36,696 bases of DNA from Candidatus [Bacteroides] periocalifornicus (GTDB lineage: Bacteria; Bacteroidota; Bacteroidia; Bacteroidales; CAJPTX01): the NCBI GenBank assembly GCA_001421095.1, contig LIIK01000024.1:1-36696 (forward strand). The letters run 5' to 3'. A program made the position numbers and the translations under genes. Each line of letters opens with the position of its first letter. Position 1 is the stretch's first letter. The notes below the pieces were generated by a model that saw nothing but the letters and a program-made list of their open reading frames with translations, did not search any database and was not told the origin of the DNA. Below are positions 25,141 through 35,481 of this stretch, one piece after another.

Positions 25141-25605
25141 CTACTTGTTGCCAATCATGCTCTTCACCCCTGTGTAGGCTAAGAGGAGAATGGCGATACC
25201 CAGCATGATGTAGGTGGCAATGATGCCGGTGTCTGTGGTTAGCAGAACGGTCCGGTTGCTGAAATCTGGATTGCTGTTGGCGGTAGCGACTTTTATGGGG
25301 TCACCGCTTGCCAGCAGGTACGATATGAGGATTACCAGCCCTAGAGCACCTACGGATACCAGCAATTTCAGGGCATTCCGAGGGTTGCGTACCACCTGGA
25401 TAAGGGGGAAAATGATGGCAGCCACTGCGGCTATGGCCAGTAGCACATACGTCCAAATCAGTATGGGCTCTGTGGCGTTCATCTGGAGTTCCCTATTGTT
25501 CGTATCGTAGATCTGCGCCACGAAAACCGCAGCGAAGATTACGGACACCCCCATCAGCACCCAGAGTGCTATACGGAGGATTCTTTTGATCGTTGCCTCG
25601 CTCAT
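25141..25605 (-). CDS. Four-helix membrane protein of the exb operon (mirror copy)
   Basis: Identical to the 154-residue product of 11092-11556; function unknown. Confidence 0.8.
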   Translation of the reverse strand: MSEATIKRILRIALWVLMGVSVIFAAVFVAQIYDTNNRELQMNATEPILIWTYVLLAIAAVAAIIFPLIQVVRNPRNALKLLVSVGALGLVILISYLLASGDPIKVATANSNPDFSNRTVLLTTDTGIIATYIMLGIAILLLAYTGVKSMIGNK

Positions 25606-25637
25606 TGCGTGGTCCTTTCGTTAGCCGCTAAGATTTC

Positions 25638-26456
25638 CTAGCGGTTGAGGTTGTGGTGAACCAGCAGGTCGATGAGCGAGATTGACGCATCCTCCATGCT
25701 CATCACGATCGAGTCGATCTTGTTGAGGATGTAGTTGTAGAATACCTGGAGAATGGCGGCAACGATAAGCCCGAATACAGTGGTGATAAGGGCGATCTTG
25801 ATACCACCAGCCACCAGTGATGGGGCGATGTCGCCAGCGATTTCAATGGCGTCGAAGGCGCTGATCATCCCGAGTACCGTTCCCATGAAGCCGAACATAG
25901 GCGCCAGCGCAATGAAGAGCGATATCCAGGTAAGCCCGCTTTCTAGCTGCTGCATCTGGACAGAACCGTAGGCCGTTACCGCTTTCTCCACTTCTTCTAT
26001 GCCGCCCTGGCTACGATCTAGCCCTTGGTAGAATATGCTGGCCACTGGGCCGCGGGAGTTCCGGCAAACCTCTTTGGCAGATTCAACCCCGCCTTCGCTA
26101 AGGGCCTTGTCTACACGGCGGAGTAGCTTATCTGAATTGGTACTCGCGAGGTTTAGGTAGATGATGCGCTCAATGGCGATGGCCAACCCGAGGATCAGTA
26201 GCAGCAGAATGACACCCATGAACATCGGGCCTCCCTCAATGAACTTCGTCTTGATCTGCTCGTGTAGGGGTGTGCCATCGTCAGTAGTACCCTGCAGCGG
26301 GTTGTCTGCCGGGGTGCTGGTTGTTGTTGTTGTAGAGACCTCCTCGGTCGCTACGGAATCCATCGAACCCGAAGCGGCTGCATCCTGCCCATATGAAGCG
26401 GTTGCAGCGCCCAGCAGCATGCTAGCTGCGAAAAGAATTACGGGTAACTTCTTCAT
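25638..26456 (-). CDS. exbB: MotA/TolQ/ExbB proton-channel protein (mirror copy)
   Basis: Identical to 10241-11059, including the polythreonine linker; start codon at 26456. Confidence 0.94.
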   Translation of the reverse strand: MKKLPVILFAASMLLGAATASYGQDAAASGSMDSVATEEVSTTTTTSTPADNPLQGTTDDGTPLHEQIKTKFIEGGPMFMGVILLLLILGLAIAIERIIYLNLASTNSDKLLRRVDKALSEGGVESAKEVCRNSRGPVASIFYQGLDRSQGGIEEVEKAVTAYGSVQMQQLESGLTWISLFIALAPMFGFMGTVLGMISAFDAIEIAGDIAPSLVAGGIKIALITTVFGLIVAAILQVFYNYILNKIDSIVMSMEDASISLIDLLVHHNLNR

Positions 26457-26560
26457 AACTGCTCTTTGTGTAGTTTGGGTTATCGTTTTGGTCGTTTACA
26501 ACCACTTATCATTCCGTCAGGTAGTAGTCTGGTTGATATGCAGAACCTCATGCATTCTTG

Positions 26561-26648
26561 CGGAGAGGGCGGGATTCGAACCCGCGATACCCTTTTGGGG
26601 TATACGCACTTTCCAGGCGCGCGCCTTCGACCGCTCGGCCACCTCTCC
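26561..26648 (-). tRNA. tRNA-Ser, anticodon GGA (mirror copy)
   Basis: Reverse complement of 10049-10136; the same class II cloverleaf on the minus strand. Confidence 0.97.
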
Positions 26649-26844
26649 AATGTTGAATCTTCATCAATCTCGCCCCTCGTGCTGTCTATGGGAGAGGAGA
26701 TACCCTCCGCCTGGCAACCATCTTGGCGCATGTTGAAATTTCTCTGAACGCTAATAATTAGACAGTTAAGTGCAACTCCTAACCCTCTTGTGGGGGCTTT
26801 TACAGGACGCAATTTATTATAAATTTTTCAGCTGGCAAAATTCG

Positions 26845-27864
26845 TTAGCTTTTTTCACCGGCTATATTGCGCAGGAAGTAGCTTGTGGCATCGTTGGTTG
26901 CGGGGTATTCGCCCAATGCGAGCATCAGTTTGGTTATCACAGCCTCAAAGGTCATGTCGGCTCCGCTAATTGCGCCAGCCTGGAGCAATCCTAGTCCTGC
27001 ATCATAGGCAGCCATTGTCACGCTGTCTGCCGCGCATTGCGTAGTGTTTACTACTATCACCCCGCAGCTCGTGGCGTGGCGTAGCAAATCGTAGAGCCAG
27101 GGGAGGCTCGGGGCATTGCCTGAGCCAAATGTCTCTAGAACCAACCCGCGCAACGTTGGAATGCCCACCACCGCCTCCACCGCCTCCTGGGCGATGCCTG
27201 GGAAGAGCCGAAGGCTGGCCACATGGGCATCAAAGCGTTTGAGTACTTGTAAGTCCCCGATTCCCCTAGGGCGTATGGCCTGCGTGTGATAGCGTATGGC
27301 GATGCCCGCCTCGGCCAGCGGAGGATAGTTGTAGCTCTTGAAGGCATCAAAGCGGGCCGCGCCAAACTTGGTGGCCCGGTTACCGCGCAGCAGCACATGG
27401 TTGAAAAATATGGCGACTTCTGGCACTATAGCCTGATTATCAGCCTGGGCAGCTGCTATCTCTAGCGCTCCCAGCAGGTTTTCTTTCCCATCGGTTCTTA
27501 TAGCGCCTATGGGGAGCTGGGAGCCGGTGAGTACTACGGGCTTGCTGAGATTGCAGAGCATAAAGCTCAGCGCGCTCGCGGTGTAGGCCATAGTGTCGGT
27601 GCCGTGTAGCACCACAAACCCGTCAAATTCATTGTACCGCGCCTCTATGATGCCCGCTAGCCGTAGCCAGAAATCTACGTCCACGTCTGAAGAGTCGACT
27701 AGCGGGGCAAGCGATTCGGTTACGATGTTATACCCGAAACGGCGCAGCTCTGGGACTTCCTGCTCTATCTGCTCAAAGTTGAAGGGGGCCAGGGCTCGCG
27801 TCTCTGGGTTTTCCTTCATCCCGATAGTTCCACCCGTGTAGACTATGAGCAGTGAGCGTTCCAT
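26845..27864 (-). CDS. ansA: Type I L-asparaginase (mirror copy)
   Basis: Identical to 8833-9852; both active-site threonine motifs are intact. Start codon at 27864. Confidence 0.95.
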   Translation of the reverse strand: MERSLLIVYTGGTIGMKENPETRALAPFNFEQIEQEVPELRRFGYNIVTESLAPLVDSSDVDVDFWLRLAGIIEARYNEFDGFVVLHGTDTMAYTASALSFMLCNLSKPVVLTGSQLPIGAIRTDGKENLLGALEIAAAQADNQAIVPEVAIFFNHVLLRGNRATKFGAARFDAFKSYNYPPLAEAGIAIRYHTQAIRPRGIGDLQVLKRFDAHVASLRLFPGIAQEAVEAVVGIPTLRGLVLETFGSGNAPSLPWLYDLLRHATSCGVIVVNTTQCAADSVTMAAYDAGLGLLQAGAISGADMTFEAVITKLMLALGEYPATNDATSYFLRNIAGEKS

Positions 27865-28012
27865 ACCTGTAATGAGGGGTTATGCCGAGAGGTTTGATGT
27901 AGGATATAGATTCCAGGCTTAGCAGCAGTGCCGAGCTATTTACAGGGTTGCGTGCGGTGGGCGTAATAGGGGAGTAGCACGAGAGGGGGGTACCCGAGGA
28001 TGATAGGTTTTG

Positions 28013-28684
28013 CTACAGGCAGCGTAGCGAGCTGCAGTGGTCAAGCCCAAAGAGTTCGGCAGGAGGGGATTTCAGGCCAATACTCTTGATCCAGGGTTCT
28101 TCTGCAAGCTGTAGGGCCTGCTCCTGGCTAAGCGTGAGCTCTATGCTGGTGAAAATGCTTACGATATGCGCATTCGTAATTCCAAGTTGGGCTAGCCTTC
28201 TCTCCACCCACAGCTCGCTAAGCCCCTCGTAATAGTAGGCCACACATCCAATGCCACCTTGGCTGCGGGCATAGTCTGGGATATTGCCATCGCGCAGGTT
28301 GTCGTTCAGCTTCCACTCCGCCTTGCACGGAGCCAATGCGATTAGCCCGACGTCCTTTACGGCTTTTTCCAGTCCAGCAGCAGGGAATATGGCAAAGTAG
28401 GCGTAGTCGCCCAGGTAGTCGGTTAGCTGCACCCCGTTCTCTTTCAGCTTATTCTGCGTTATAGGGGTGGGAATGTCATCGAACTGCGCTATCAGGTAGT
28501 ACTTCCCCTCGATGGGTGTACCCAGGGTCGCAATTGCGCTCTTATCGCCCTTGGCAATTTTTGTGGTGTTGGGCGTAAGGCGAACCGTGTCGCCCGCCAA
28601 CTTGAGTGGGCGTTGCCCGTGGGCGCAGGGTATCCACAGCAGCCCGGTGGCTATGCAGCCCAACCAGAATGTGATGCGTTGCAT
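28013..28684 (-). CDS. Secreted S8-prodomain-like protein (mirror copy)
   Basis: Identical to the 223-residue product of 8013-8684; no protease domain follows in this copy either. Confidence 0.6.
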   Translation of the reverse strand: MQRITFWLGCIATGLLWIPCAHGQRPLKLAGDTVRLTPNTTKIAKGDKSAIATLGTPIEGKYYLIAQFDDIPTPITQNKLKENGVQLTDYLGDYAYFAIFPAAGLEKAVKDVGLIALAPCKAEWKLNDNLRDGNIPDYARSQGGIGCVAYYYEGLSELWVERRLAQLGITNAHIVSIFTSIELTLSQEQALQLAEEPWIKSIGLKSPPAELFGLDHCSSLRCL

Positions 28685-28749
28685 TTTTCCATTTTTACGT
28701 ATAACGTATTTTGTAAGCGCAAATTGCTTTGTGAATCAATACCTTGCAG

Positions 28750-30507
28750 TTACGCCCCAAATTTTCGGAATCGTACCCACCGTACAGCGGCTAGAATCCC
28801 GCCCAGGGCAAGCAGCAGAAGGGTGGGGACCAGCATGTTCACCAGCTGCCAGCGGATGCGGTGGAGAGCTATGGTGGCGCCATCCAGAAGGCGTAGGGTT
28901 AGGGTGCGCCCGCGGAGTTCGAGGAGGTCGTCTCGTCGGCCCAGGTAGAGCGCCAGATTGTCTAGAAATTCACGGTTACCAAAGGTTTGCTGTGTGTACC
29001 TATCGAATCCCAAGGGGAGTGGGAATCGTTTCCCCCCGCGGATTCGCACCCCATTTTTTACGATGCTGCCATCGGCCACCACCACCAGCCGTCCCCCCTC
29101 GCCCTGCGGTTGGAAGTCGAAGGCTTGCCCGCCGGCTATAGCCTTTACAGGCCTATGGGCGAATAGCGAAGTGAATTTCCCCTCAACGGCAACAGCCACA
29201 GGGATTCTGGCCGAGGAGAGGTGGGTAAAAATGGTGCGGTCGCCAATTTCAGCAAGGCTCACCAGGCGAGGTGTTGCCACAGCTCGGCAACGCTCGGTGG
29301 AGTGTAGGAGCACACTGCGGACTTGCCCGCTGCCGCCTGCTGTCAGCTCTAGGGGGCTAGGGAATCGGGAGTATATAGGATTCAGATTTCGGGTAACCAG
29401 TAGATTCTCAGCAGGTTCTAGCAAAGGGTAGTAGACCCACGGCAGAGGCGTGAATTGGGCGGCTTGCCCCTGCATGGCGGTATTCACGGGGAGTAGGGCG
29501 CAGCGGGCATCTTGCACCAGCGCATTGGCCATTCGTATTCCCTGCTTGAAGAGAAGATCGTCCAGATTCAGATCTCGGGGGTATGCCAGCGTTTCGCTGC
29601 CCTGCTGTAGGCTATCCTCGCTCACCTGTATGGGGCTTAGCGCCAGCAGCAGGCTACCGCCCTGCACCAGGTACTGGTCAAGCACCAGTTTTTCCCGTTC
29701 GGTGAAGGGGCTTAGGGGGTTGGCTATCAGAGCGAATGCGCATTCATCGAGCATGCCCACCCGTGCTAGGCTGTCGACATCTAGCAGCTGGTAGCTTTTG
29801 GCAAGACTTGCCCGCCAGTCTGCAATCTCTATCCCCTGCAGTTCGCCATGCCCATGTATCAGGGCTACCGAGGGCTTTTCTTGCTGCGTGAGCCTGTCGA
29901 TGGCAGCTGTTAGCTCGTACTCTAACCCTTGGAGCGAGAGCGATATGGCCTCGGGTACAGATAGCTGTATGTTTGGGCGGTAGCATTGGATTGTTGCGGT
30001 TTGCCCTGCGTAGCCTAGCTGAAGAGCGGGGAACACTATACGCTCAGTAACAGCGCCGTCCTGCCCCTGCTCGTGTACGCTTACAGGCTGCAGCCCCATA
30101 CGCATGAACTCGGCCTGCTGTGCCTGGCGCGCCTGCTCGCTATCTGCTGTAGAGGGGTCTACGAGTTGGAATTCTACCCGGTAACCGCTGGCCACCCGAT
30201 ACTCCTCCAGGAGTTCCTCTACCCCCTGCCGGAGGCGGATGAAATCTAGCGGGAGGTCGCCGCCAAGGTAGCATTTAACGTACAGGGGATTACGGAGTGA
30301 ACGTAGAGTCGATTTTGTACTCCTGCCCAGCGTGTAGCGTTTATCGCCAGTGAGATCGAGGCGGAAGTAGAGCGCTCCACCTATCCAGTTCACCAGCACG
30401 ACAATAGCTGCGGTAGCCAGCAGTGCTACCCATGCATTGCCTCGCCAGCGGGATACTCTCGGGTGCGAAACCGATTCCTGCGCGCGGCTAGTGTGGAATA
30501 CTCGCAT
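28750..30507 (-). CDS. gldG: GldG subunit of the Gld ABC complex (mirror copy)
   Basis: Identical to 6190-7947, with both terminal membrane helices; start codon at 30507. Confidence 0.93.
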   Translation of the reverse strand: MRVFHTSRAQESVSHPRVSRWRGNAWVALLATAAIVVLVNWIGGALYFRLDLTGDKRYTLGRSTKSTLRSLRNPLYVKCYLGGDLPLDFIRLRQGVEELLEEYRVASGYRVEFQLVDPSTADSEQARQAQQAEFMRMGLQPVSVHEQGQDGAVTERIVFPALQLGYAGQTATIQCYRPNIQLSVPEAISLSLQGLEYELTAAIDRLTQQEKPSVALIHGHGELQGIEIADWRASLAKSYQLLDVDSLARVGMLDECAFALIANPLSPFTEREKLVLDQYLVQGGSLLLALSPIQVSEDSLQQGSETLAYPRDLNLDDLLFKQGIRMANALVQDARCALLPVNTAMQGQAAQFTPLPWVYYPLLEPAENLLVTRNLNPIYSRFPSPLELTAGGSGQVRSVLLHSTERCRAVATPRLVSLAEIGDRTIFTHLSSARIPVAVAVEGKFTSLFAHRPVKAIAGGQAFDFQPQGEGGRLVVVADGSIVKNGVRIRGGKRFPLPLGFDRYTQQTFGNREFLDNLALYLGRRDDLLELRGRTLTLRLLDGATIALHRIRWQLVNMLVPTLLLLALGGILAAVRWVRFRKFGA

Positions 30508-30560
30508 TCTGTCGATAGGTTAGGCGGTGAAACATCTCCCCATACTTCCGTGTAGGCCCG

Positions 30561-31292
30561 TTATCCTCTTCTTTTCCTAAGCGACACCACAGTGCCAGCC
30601 AGAGCTAGTGCGATTATGGAGGCGAAGTAGAGCAGGTCTCTGGAGTCTACCACCCCTCGGCTTATGGAGTGGTAGTGTTCCTCTACCCCGAGCCGTGCCA
30701 CTAGGTAGCTGTATCGGCCGAATACGGGCAGTAGCGATAGCTGGGCGAACCCCTGGTAGATGAAGAGCGATAGCAGGGCGGCCAGCACGAAGGCGAATAT
30801 CGCATTGCGCGAAAGCGAGGAACAGAGAATACCAATGGCGGCATAGCCCCCCCCGAGCAGCAGTAGCCCGAGGTACGATCCCCAGCTAGCCCCCACATCC
30901 ACCGATCCCCTCGGTGCGCCAAGGCTGTACACCGACCAGAAGAATACTAGGGTAGGGATGAGGATGAGCACCACCAACATCCAGGCAGCTAGGAATTTGC
31001 CCGTAGCAATCTCTATGAGCCGTACAGGCTTGCCCAGCAGCTGCTCCAGAGTACCCTCGCGCCGCTCTTCGGCCAGCATACGCATGGTTACCCCCGGCAC
31101 TAGGAACAGGAATACCCACGGCGCCCACTGGAATAGGGTGTCAAGCGTAGCCTGCCCGGTGTCTAGCACGTTGCCACCACCAGGTAGCACCCACATGCCC
31201 AGCCCCACCAGTAGCAGGAATACCGCCCCCACCACGTAGCCCGTGAGCGTCCCGAAGAATACTGCGACCTCTTTCAGGAATATTGCCCCCAT
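30561..31292 (-). CDS. gldF: ABC transporter permease GldF (mirror copy)
   Basis: Identical to 5405-6136; start codon at 31292, downstream of the promoter box at 31315-31322. Confidence 0.92.
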   Translation of the reverse strand: MGAIFLKEVAVFFGTLTGYVVGAVFLLLVGLGMWVLPGGGNVLDTGQATLDTLFQWAPWVFLFLVPGVTMRMLAEERREGTLEQLLGKPVRLIEIATGKFLAAWMLVVLILIPTLVFFWSVYSLGAPRGSVDVGASWGSYLGLLLLGGGYAAIGILCSSLSRNAIFAFVLAALLSLFIYQGFAQLSLLPVFGRYSYLVARLGVEEHYHSISRGVVDSRDLLYFASIIALALAGTVVSLRKRRG

Positions 31293-31314
31293 CTTGCCAA
31301 ACTCTAACCAACGG

Positions 31315-31322
31315 CAAAGGTA
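31315..31322 (-). promoter_or_regulatory. Promoter -7 box for gldFG (mirror copy)
   Basis: TACCTTTG on the minus strand, mirror of 5375-5382. Confidence 0.7.
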
Positions 31323-31341
31323 GCAATTTTCCTAAATACAG

Positions 31342-31380
31342 AAAAGGGGGAGTAGCCCATCGCGGGATACTCCCCCTCTT
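31342..31380 (-). terminator. Terminator before gldF (mirror copy)
   Basis: Mirror of the GC-rich hairpin and T-run at 5317-5355. Confidence 0.8.
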
Positions 31381-31448
31381 TCAGGTCGAATGGTTGGAAA
31401 CTACTAAGAACGCTGGAGCAGCACGATTTCTGCCTGCGGGCTTTAGTA

Positions 31449-31470
31449 GCGACGTGGCATGCCGCGTCGC
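31449..31470. repeat. 22-bp near-palindrome after the barrel gene (mirror copy)
   Basis: Mirror of 5227-5248. Confidence 0.5.
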
Positions 31471-31481
31471 GCTTAGGCGAG

Positions 31482-33860
31482 CTACCGCTCGCTTCGATTC
31501 TGCATGAAGATCGACGATTTCATGCTCTCGCCCTCAAGTTGCGCATCGGGGAGGTCAGGATCTTGCATACCCCAATCGAGCCGGAGCGCTAGGCGTGCGT
31601 AGACCATGTTGCAGAGCGAGGAGACCGACCGGAAGCTTTCCGAGGGGGCGTAAGGCGAGAGGCTACGGGTAGCCAACGTCTTATCATTGGCGAAAACGCC
31701 GTTGACCCCGATTGCGAAAGTGGCAATTCCACGGTATAGGTACCTCAGCTCGGCTCGCCCCATGAACTCCTTCTCAGAGAGCAGGCTCCCGTTCAGACCG
31801 TCTTCCTCTCCATACCATCCGTAAAGGTCGAGCCGCCAGTCGCTCAGCGCGAACTTCAAGCTCCCCTGCCCATAGGGTAGCCACCGTGCGATGCTGAAGC
31901 TCTTGTCAATCTCGTTGTGCTGGAGCTGGACTCCGCCGCTTATGGCAATGCTCACGATGCCGAACATATTGTCTATGCGCAGCGACCCATTGGGGGTAAA
32001 GCAGTATGCCCTAGGGATATTCGCGTAGTGGCGATCCACAAAATACCGTCCCCCGAGAGCGCCCAGCCGATCTACGGGCACCACCTTGTCTCTCGACCAG
32101 CTGTACTTGGCCTGCAAAAAGAAGCGGAATCCTGGGAAGTAGACCGTGCTGTAGAGCGCAATCTGTTCGAAACGTTCATCTTTCAGCCCTGGAGTACCTG
32201 CTACGCGGAGATAGGGGTTGTGCCAGAAAGTCTGAGGATTGCGTGCTGCCAGCGAGGGGGTATAGTTGGTGTTGAAGTAGTCGAGATCCAAGCTCCAGAA
32301 CTTGAAGAGCTTGTATGTGATGTGTGCCCCTGGAGCGAGCCGATAATCCACCTGTGCCGATGGCTCTACGAGTTCGGCGCGGCGGGCATCGAGCATGCCA
32401 GCCAGGCTAAGGTTACCTACGCCAAATGTTGCGAGTACCATCCCTCGGCTCTCGTGGCGTGCACTTGCGGGGAGGGGAAGATCCCTTTCCACATCGGTCG
32501 CCTGGATGCTTGAGTAGGTGTGCTCTAGCTGTCCACTGACCCCGAGTGTGAACTTATCGGCCAGCATGGTCTGCCAGCCGTATTGCAGCTTGCCGCCAGC
32601 CTGTAGAGGGCGTTGGCGCGAGCTAGAGTTCCGGTTGAATATTGTTGCGCCTGTCCCCTCGTCGGTTTCTTTCCTCGCGAAGGTGTAGAATTCCTCGCCT
32701 AGGCTGTAGAAGCCCGTGCTGCGGAAAATACCAGTCTCTCCTACGGGCTGCTCGTAGTGCGCAGTCAACGAGGGGAGTACGCTGCGCGAATTGCTACGCT
32801 CATCGAATCGTTGCCGCTGCAGTGGCGATGGCCCGCCAAGTCCAGAAAGTCGAGAGGTTTCTGTCACCCCGCGGTAGTCAGAGTGCCACAGGCGGTCGAT
32901 CTGCGCATTGGTCTCCACCGAGAAGAGGCGGCGAGCCCGATACCACTTGTAGCGTAGGACTATGGCGTTGTTCCAGTAGGCTAGGCGTGCTGGGTCGGGC
33001 TTTGCTTCCCGGGTTACGGTGTCGCTGGGGAATAGGTACTGCTCGTGGCTGAATACCTTCTGCGTGTAGACGTTGCGGTATTGCGGTGTCCATTTGATAG
33101 CGAGTTCTTGCTGTGGGAAGAAGAAATAGCCGAAGGCGTAGTCTTCACCATAGTTGGCCGTGAGCCCATTGAGCACTATCCCTCCTGCTAAACCGCCGCT
33201 TGAGCGCTCCTGCGCCACCACATTTAGCACCACAGCGGCGTCGGGAAATTGGGCTAAGGGTTGGTCAGAGTATTCCACCTTTCGGATCATCTTGGGCGAG
33301 ATGGCGAGAAGGTCATTCCACTCGGCAGGGCGACCATTGATGAAGAGCGCAGGTTTACCGCCGCCTAGCACCCGCACGGACATTTCATGTGGATTTACAT
33401 CGAGGCGGGCGATGTTGAGCTCATCGAGTAGGTCAAATCCGTTCACCGAGCGTTTCACCATCACCTCAGAGGGGTAGTAGGTAGCCCCTTCCTTGGATAG
33501 GACCACGTTGCGCCCGCCGATGCGCACGCCCTCTATGGCGATGTCCACTGGGCGGAGGGTGATGGTGTCCACGCTCCCCTCTTTCGCGAGAAATGTGTAG
33601 GTCGTATATCCCAAGGCACGCACGCGTACTGGCAGTAGCTCGGCGGGCTTATTGAGCGTAAAGGTGCCGCTGGAGCCGGTGGCTACGGATGCGACTATTG
33701 TGCTATCGGCCTGCCCCTTGAGGCATTCTACCGTGGCGTTGCCTATGGGCTTACCGTCTACCCCATGTATTACGCCGCTTAGAGTAACCTCTTGCGCGCG
33801 GAGGGGGAGGGTGGAGAGGAGGAGGGATAGGATGATTGGAATGTAGATGTAGCGTTTCAT
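31482..33860 (-). CDS. Outer-membrane beta-barrel protein with carboxypeptidase-regulatory-like domain (mirror copy)
   Basis: Identical to the 792-residue product of 2837-5215; the preferred start codon is at 33860. Confidence 0.85.
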   Translation of the reverse strand: MKRYIYIPIILSLLLSTLPLRAQEVTLSGVIHGVDGKPIGNATVECLKGQADSTIVASVATGSSGTFTLNKPAELLPVRVRALGYTTYTFLAKEGSVDTITLRPVDIAIEGVRIGGRNVVLSKEGATYYPSEVMVKRSVNGFDLLDELNIARLDVNPHEMSVRVLGGGKPALFINGRPAEWNDLLAISPKMIRKVEYSDQPLAQFPDAAVVLNVVAQERSSGGLAGGIVLNGLTANYGEDYAFGYFFFPQQELAIKWTPQYRNVYTQKVFSHEQYLFPSDTVTREAKPDPARLAYWNNAIVLRYKWYRARRLFSVETNAQIDRLWHSDYRGVTETSRLSGLGGPSPLQRQRFDERSNSRSVLPSLTAHYEQPVGETGIFRSTGFYSLGEEFYTFARKETDEGTGATIFNRNSSSRQRPLQAGGKLQYGWQTMLADKFTLGVSGQLEHTYSSIQATDVERDLPLPASARHESRGMVLATFGVGNLSLAGMLDARRAELVEPSAQVDYRLAPGAHITYKLFKFWSLDLDYFNTNYTPSLAARNPQTFWHNPYLRVAGTPGLKDERFEQIALYSTVYFPGFRFFLQAKYSWSRDKVVPVDRLGALGGRYFVDRHYANIPRAYCFTPNGSLRIDNMFGIVSIAISGGVQLQHNEIDKSFSIARWLPYGQGSLKFALSDWRLDLYGWYGEEDGLNGSLLSEKEFMGRAELRYLYRGIATFAIGVNGVFANDKTLATRSLSPYAPSESFRSVSSLCNMVYARLALRLDWGMQDPDLPDAQLEGESMKSSIFMQNRSER

Positions 33861-34169
33861 AGGCTGCATGATAGAATACATTGCTGTAGGAATTCTAGAT
33901 TAGTGTACTCGGTACAGAGGTTGAAGTGCGCCCCCTCGCGTAGGTTGCGGAGCGGGGACAACCACTCTGCCCCAGTTCCCATCGTTATCATGCTGTACCA
34001 TAATCGTTCAGTGTTAGAAATTGACCAAGATAGAGAACCTATGGCTAGGCACTGCAAATTTCGTCAAAGTTTCCCATAAAAACAAGGGGTTGCATCCTCT
34101 ATTGACGCACCCCCCTAAGGGTCAGAAGGGCGTTGCCCTGCTTGGGGTGTAATTTGTACCGAATCTACC
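33861..34169. other. Intergenic region between the barrel gene and holB (mirror copy)
   Basis: Mirror of 2528-2836, with the nested hairpin at 34108-34149 and the weak promoter candidate at 34025-34058. Confidence 0.6.
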
Positions 34170-35300
34170 CTACACCACGCCTTTCCCCAGCAGCTGGCAG
34201 TGGCGTAGGCCGAGATCCGTGAAGATGATGTTCTCGTTCCCGTTACCGGCCACGTGCTGGTAGGCTTCCTGGTAGGCGTCGAGCAGCCAGCCAATGTTGC
34301 GCCCATTCACGTAGGGAGCCACCTTGGCGGCGAACTCCCGCGCGGGGCCTATCAGGTAGCAGAGTTCAGGCAGGTTGAGGTTCAGCATGTAGATTTCCCG
34401 AACCATGCGCGCGAGGTAGGCCAGCAGCTCCTTCTCCCGTTCGCGGCCTAGAGCCAGCACCAGCGACACCCATGTGAATATGCCCTCGTAGTTATTGGAG
34501 TACCCGCTGCGGAGCAGATCCATGAGCAGGGCGAGCATCTCCTGGTTATCACCCTCTCGTAGGAGTTCGAGCGCCTGCGCGTAGTTACCCCTTGCCACCC
34601 GGGCTATCTCCTGCGCCTTGGCGGAGTCAGCCCCCTCATGCTGCAGAGCCTTCACCATATCGTCCTCCAGCACTGGCGGCACTATCACCTGCTGCACGCG
34701 CGAGAGAATGGTGGGCAGCACCAGCTCTGGATGATGGCTTACGAAGAGGAATACCGTCTGTTCTGGCGGTTCTTCTACCACCTTCAGGAGGCGGTTGGCC
34801 GCCACAGGGTGCATGCGCTCTGGCTGCCAGACCACCATGAACTTCATGGGGAGCTCTACGGGCTTGTACCACAGCTTCTCTATTATCGCCTCGGCCATCT
34901 CTGCCGATATGAGCCCCTGCTTGCCAGTGGCGCCGAGCTCGGTGTACCAGCGCGAGGGGGTGAGGTAGGGGTTGGTTTGTAGGGCCTCTATCCAGCGGTC
35001 GCGCAGGTAGGCCTCGGGATCCTCATCCTTGGTGGGGGTCACCTTCACCACAGGCATGCAGAAGTTGAGGTCAGGGTGCTGTAGCTTGGCCATGCGTCGG
35101 CAGCTAGGGCATACCCCGCAGCTATCGCCATCGTGCCTATTGCTGCAGGCCATGTACTGCGCTAGCGCCACGGCAAGGCCCAGCGCACCCACCCCCTCGC
35201 TGCCCGAGAGCATGAGGGCATGCGGCATCCTCCCCTCATCTGCCAGCATCCGGAGGTGGGTCTTGGTCTCCTCTAGCCCTACGATCTGTGAGAACTGCAT
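34170..35300 (-). CDS. holB: DNA polymerase III subunit delta' (mirror copy)
   Basis: Identical to 1397-2527, including the Walker A lysine-to-alanine change; start codon at 35300. Confidence 0.93.
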   Translation of the reverse strand: MQFSQIVGLEETKTHLRMLADEGRMPHALMLSGSEGVGALGLAVALAQYMACSNRHDGDSCGVCPSCRRMAKLQHPDLNFCMPVVKVTPTKDEDPEAYLRDRWIEALQTNPYLTPSRWYTELGATGKQGLISAEMAEAIIEKLWYKPVELPMKFMVVWQPERMHPVAANRLLKVVEEPPEQTVFLFVSHHPELVLPTILSRVQQVIVPPVLEDDMVKALQHEGADSAKAQEIARVARGNYAQALELLREGDNQEMLALLMDLLRSGYSNNYEGIFTWVSLVLALGREREKELLAYLARMVREIYMLNLNLPELCYLIGPAREFAAKVAPYVNGRNIGWLLDAYQEAYQHVAGNGNENIIFTDLGLRHCQLLGKGVV

Positions 35301-35481
35301 GGGAAAAAGCTGTGAATAATATCGGAGCTGCTACCAAATTCGCTTAAACGCAGCATTGTTTATGTGGATTTTGCAGAGTTTTTTTATATTTTATCAGCGT
35401 TCGTATATCCTCCCAGTTACAACCCCAGAATCCCAGTTATGGAGCGATGCCAGGAATTCCGCTACTCTCTGCGTTAAATCG